Under the pieces are notes generated by a model. The model saw only the letters and a program-made list of their open reading frames with translations. It did not search any database and had not been told where the DNA came from. The position numbers were made by a program, and so were the translations under genes. 64,000 nucleotides of DNA from Strongylocentrotus droebachiensis (taxonomy: Eukaryota > Echinodermata > Echinoidea > Camarodonta > Strongylocentrotidae), in contig JAVYIG010000040.1 in assembly GCA_035222895.1 (NCBI GenBank), forward strand, positions 434,001 to 498,000. Reading direction: 5' to 3'. This document shows, piece after piece, positions 62,396 to 64,000 of the stretch; position 1 is the first letter of the stretch, and each line of letters opens with the position of its first letter.

Positions 62396-64000
62396 GTATG
62401 TATTTAAGTAATATATTATTTACCCCTACAACATAGTACTCTCCTATAGTTTTGATGTAATTTACATGCAGAAATCGCCGTGAAGTTAAGAGGGGATGGT
62501 TCTCTGCCTGTCTGTCTGTGCAGTGTCGTGTGAGTCTGTGCATGTACATGTAGCCTATGTAAATGTAATGCCTAATGTAATGGCAACTGCAATGCGCTAG
62601 TGTACAGTATATGCCTAGATCTAGCACGTCTAGGGTTGAGTCTAGATCTATATTGCCTTGTTCAGTAGGGGCGCTGGTCCGAGAATGAGGATCGTCATCA
62701 TTAAAGGACGGTATCCTTTTACATTAGTTTTAAACACTAAAGGACGGTATCCTTTTAAACACAGAAAAAATGCGTCCTCAAAAATAAGTTTTGTCTGCAT
62801 TTTCTCAGACGTTTTTTTAGACGTCTGCGAAAATGTGGACGATCCTTAAGTTTGCGAACGCATCAGTCCGCGTTTACGAAGACGAAGACGATCCTTATTC
62901 TCGGACCAGCGCCCCTACTGTTGGTAGCAGTAGAACTAGCTAACTTTAACATCTACAGTTGTAAGTCTAGATTGTAGATTTTAGAGAAGAGTGCTGCAGG
63001 CTTCTTTTCGTATACAGCTACAGATATCTTTGGCATGACGGTGTACAATATGTAGTGCACGTACTGACGTCACTAACCATGTAGAAAGTTTACTGTGAGA
63101 TAAAGCTAAGTGACATCACTGTGCGCGTGCAATGGATCAAACAAAATGCCACCCTGACACAACGTCACAATAAACATGAAGCGTGGCACAAGCAATGGAG
63201 GCCTGGAACTTTGTGTTTAATTTTTTGTTTAATGTCATTTAATTTCATTTCATTTCATTTTATAAAAAGTATGTGTTACATTTCAAGATTTGATTAGAAA
63301 GTGCAAAAGAGGAATCAAGTTAAAAAAAATTGATTTGCTTACCTGTACTGTACATGGCTTACAAGTATCTCCATTAGTAAAGACTAATGTTTTATTGTTT
63401 GTACAAAATGCAGATTATCAAATATCAAAACTTGACCTCTCTATACAGTTTGAGAGTATCAGTAGTTGATTCAGAACATATTTTGCTCATTATGTAGCAC
63501 TCATGTCATATGCTTTTGCCGTGTAATGTCATTAGTTGTCAATGTGGTGTTGCTGGATAAGATGTTGTGAAATGGTAGATGTCATGCACAATGGATAATT
63601 ATCATATTGTTCTGAATAAATTACTAATGCAGTGATTGCTTACAACCTTTGTGAACTTCATTAGTCAGAAATGGAATAAAAAAAAAGCTTTTTGCCAAAT
63701 TTAAGAGGAGCCAGATGAGAAAGGAGACAAACAGTATTTTTTCCCCAATATTTGTGTATGATGGAGGAAGAATATGTATCAAATTTCATTTCCAGATTCT
63801 ATGTTGTTTTTTCAAGATGAAGTAAAAATCAAAGGTTGAGTAGTTGTCCACACTACAAGTATGTTGTATGTATATATTACAATAGGTATGTAAAATAAAC
63901 AAACTTGTCCTTGTGGTTACATCAATCAGATTTTTATTTTAATGTGTCAATTTTTGGCCATTATGGCCTGGAAATTGTTTGGCTGATGGGTAAAAAAAAT
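62396..64000 (+). other. First intron of the 62318 gene, running off the window
   Basis: Begins with GTATGT. Contains the 258-bp MITE at 62663-62920, then AT-rich sequence. No in-frame second exon with a clear acceptor was found before the window ends. Confidence 0.45.
62663..62920. mobile_element. Short MITE with near-identical 34-35-bp inverted ends (258 bp)
   Basis: Both ends read CAGTAGGGGCGCTGGTCCG inward and continue AGAAT-g/a-AGGATCGTC with one mismatch, so this copy looks recent. The CAG start recalls hAT ends, but no convincing 8-bp target duplication is visible. Inside, TAAAGGACGGTATCCTTTTA occurs twice (about 62702 and 62739), and each copy is nearly self-complementary. The element lies in the first intron of the gene starting at 62318. 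Confidence 0.8.

Noticed and set aside
1..64000. CRISPR arrays, rRNA genes or prokaryotic operons
   Set aside because: None seen; the spliced gene, long introns and MITEs show eukaryotic nuclear DNA.

Overview
This is an AT-rich eukaryotic window: long introns, many (GA)n/(CT)n microsatellites and short non-autonomous DNA transposons, with no bacterial-style gene packing. The one gene identified with confidence is a Prospero/PROX1-family homeobox gene on the minus strand. Its closest resemblance, from memory of family sequences, is to deuterostome PROX1. Together with the repeat style this suggests a marine invertebrate deuterostome, most likely an echinoderm. The species call is an inference.

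The prox gene covers about 11.4-36.8 kb (minus). Four coding exons join in frame into a 721- or 723-residue protein (human PROX1 is about 737): exon 1 36604-35139 (or 35145), exon 2 29471-29255, exon 3 23706-23401, exon 4 11607-11425. Exon 1 holds the basic N-terminus, an LxxLL nuclear-receptor box, the conserved KAKRARVEN block and the PROX linker motifs. Exon 3 and exon 4 encode the homeo-Prospero domain. The main discovery is intron 2 (29254-23707), which is a textbook U12-type AT-AC intron: a perfect ATATCCTTT donor, a CCTTAAC branch site 11 nt before the exon, and an AC acceptor, with no usable AG acceptor nearby. It lies just before the homeodomain, where the prospero gene of flies is known to carry its U12/U2 twintron. 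No twintron is seen here.

Layout: 1-11.4 kb is the 3' flank of prox (3'UTR with direct repeats near the stop, then AT-rich sequence with microsatellites). 11.4-36.6 kb is the gene body, including a long miRNA-like hairpin at 18.8 kb and several GC-richer candidate cis-regulatory patches. 36.6-61.8 kb is the 5' flank, with possible non-coding first exons at 37.04 kb and 50.75 kb. It also holds a series of MITEs: four elements with intact TTAA flanks at 38.8, 40.3, 55.4 and 60.3 kb, a nested MITE cluster at 53.16-54.59 kb that includes a TAA-flanked Harbinger-like element and an older large-stem element with one TTAA-type end, and a 54-bp minisatellite at 55.1 kb. At 61.8-62.4 kb there appears to be the 5' end of a second gene: a plus-strand first coding exon with a mitochondrial-targeting-like N-terminus, and a weaker divergent minus-strand first exon. 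A short MITE with near-identical 34-35-bp inverted ends sits in the plus gene's first intron.

Except for the prox exons and the 62.3 kb exon, the open reading frames in the window look like chance or microsatellite ORFs.
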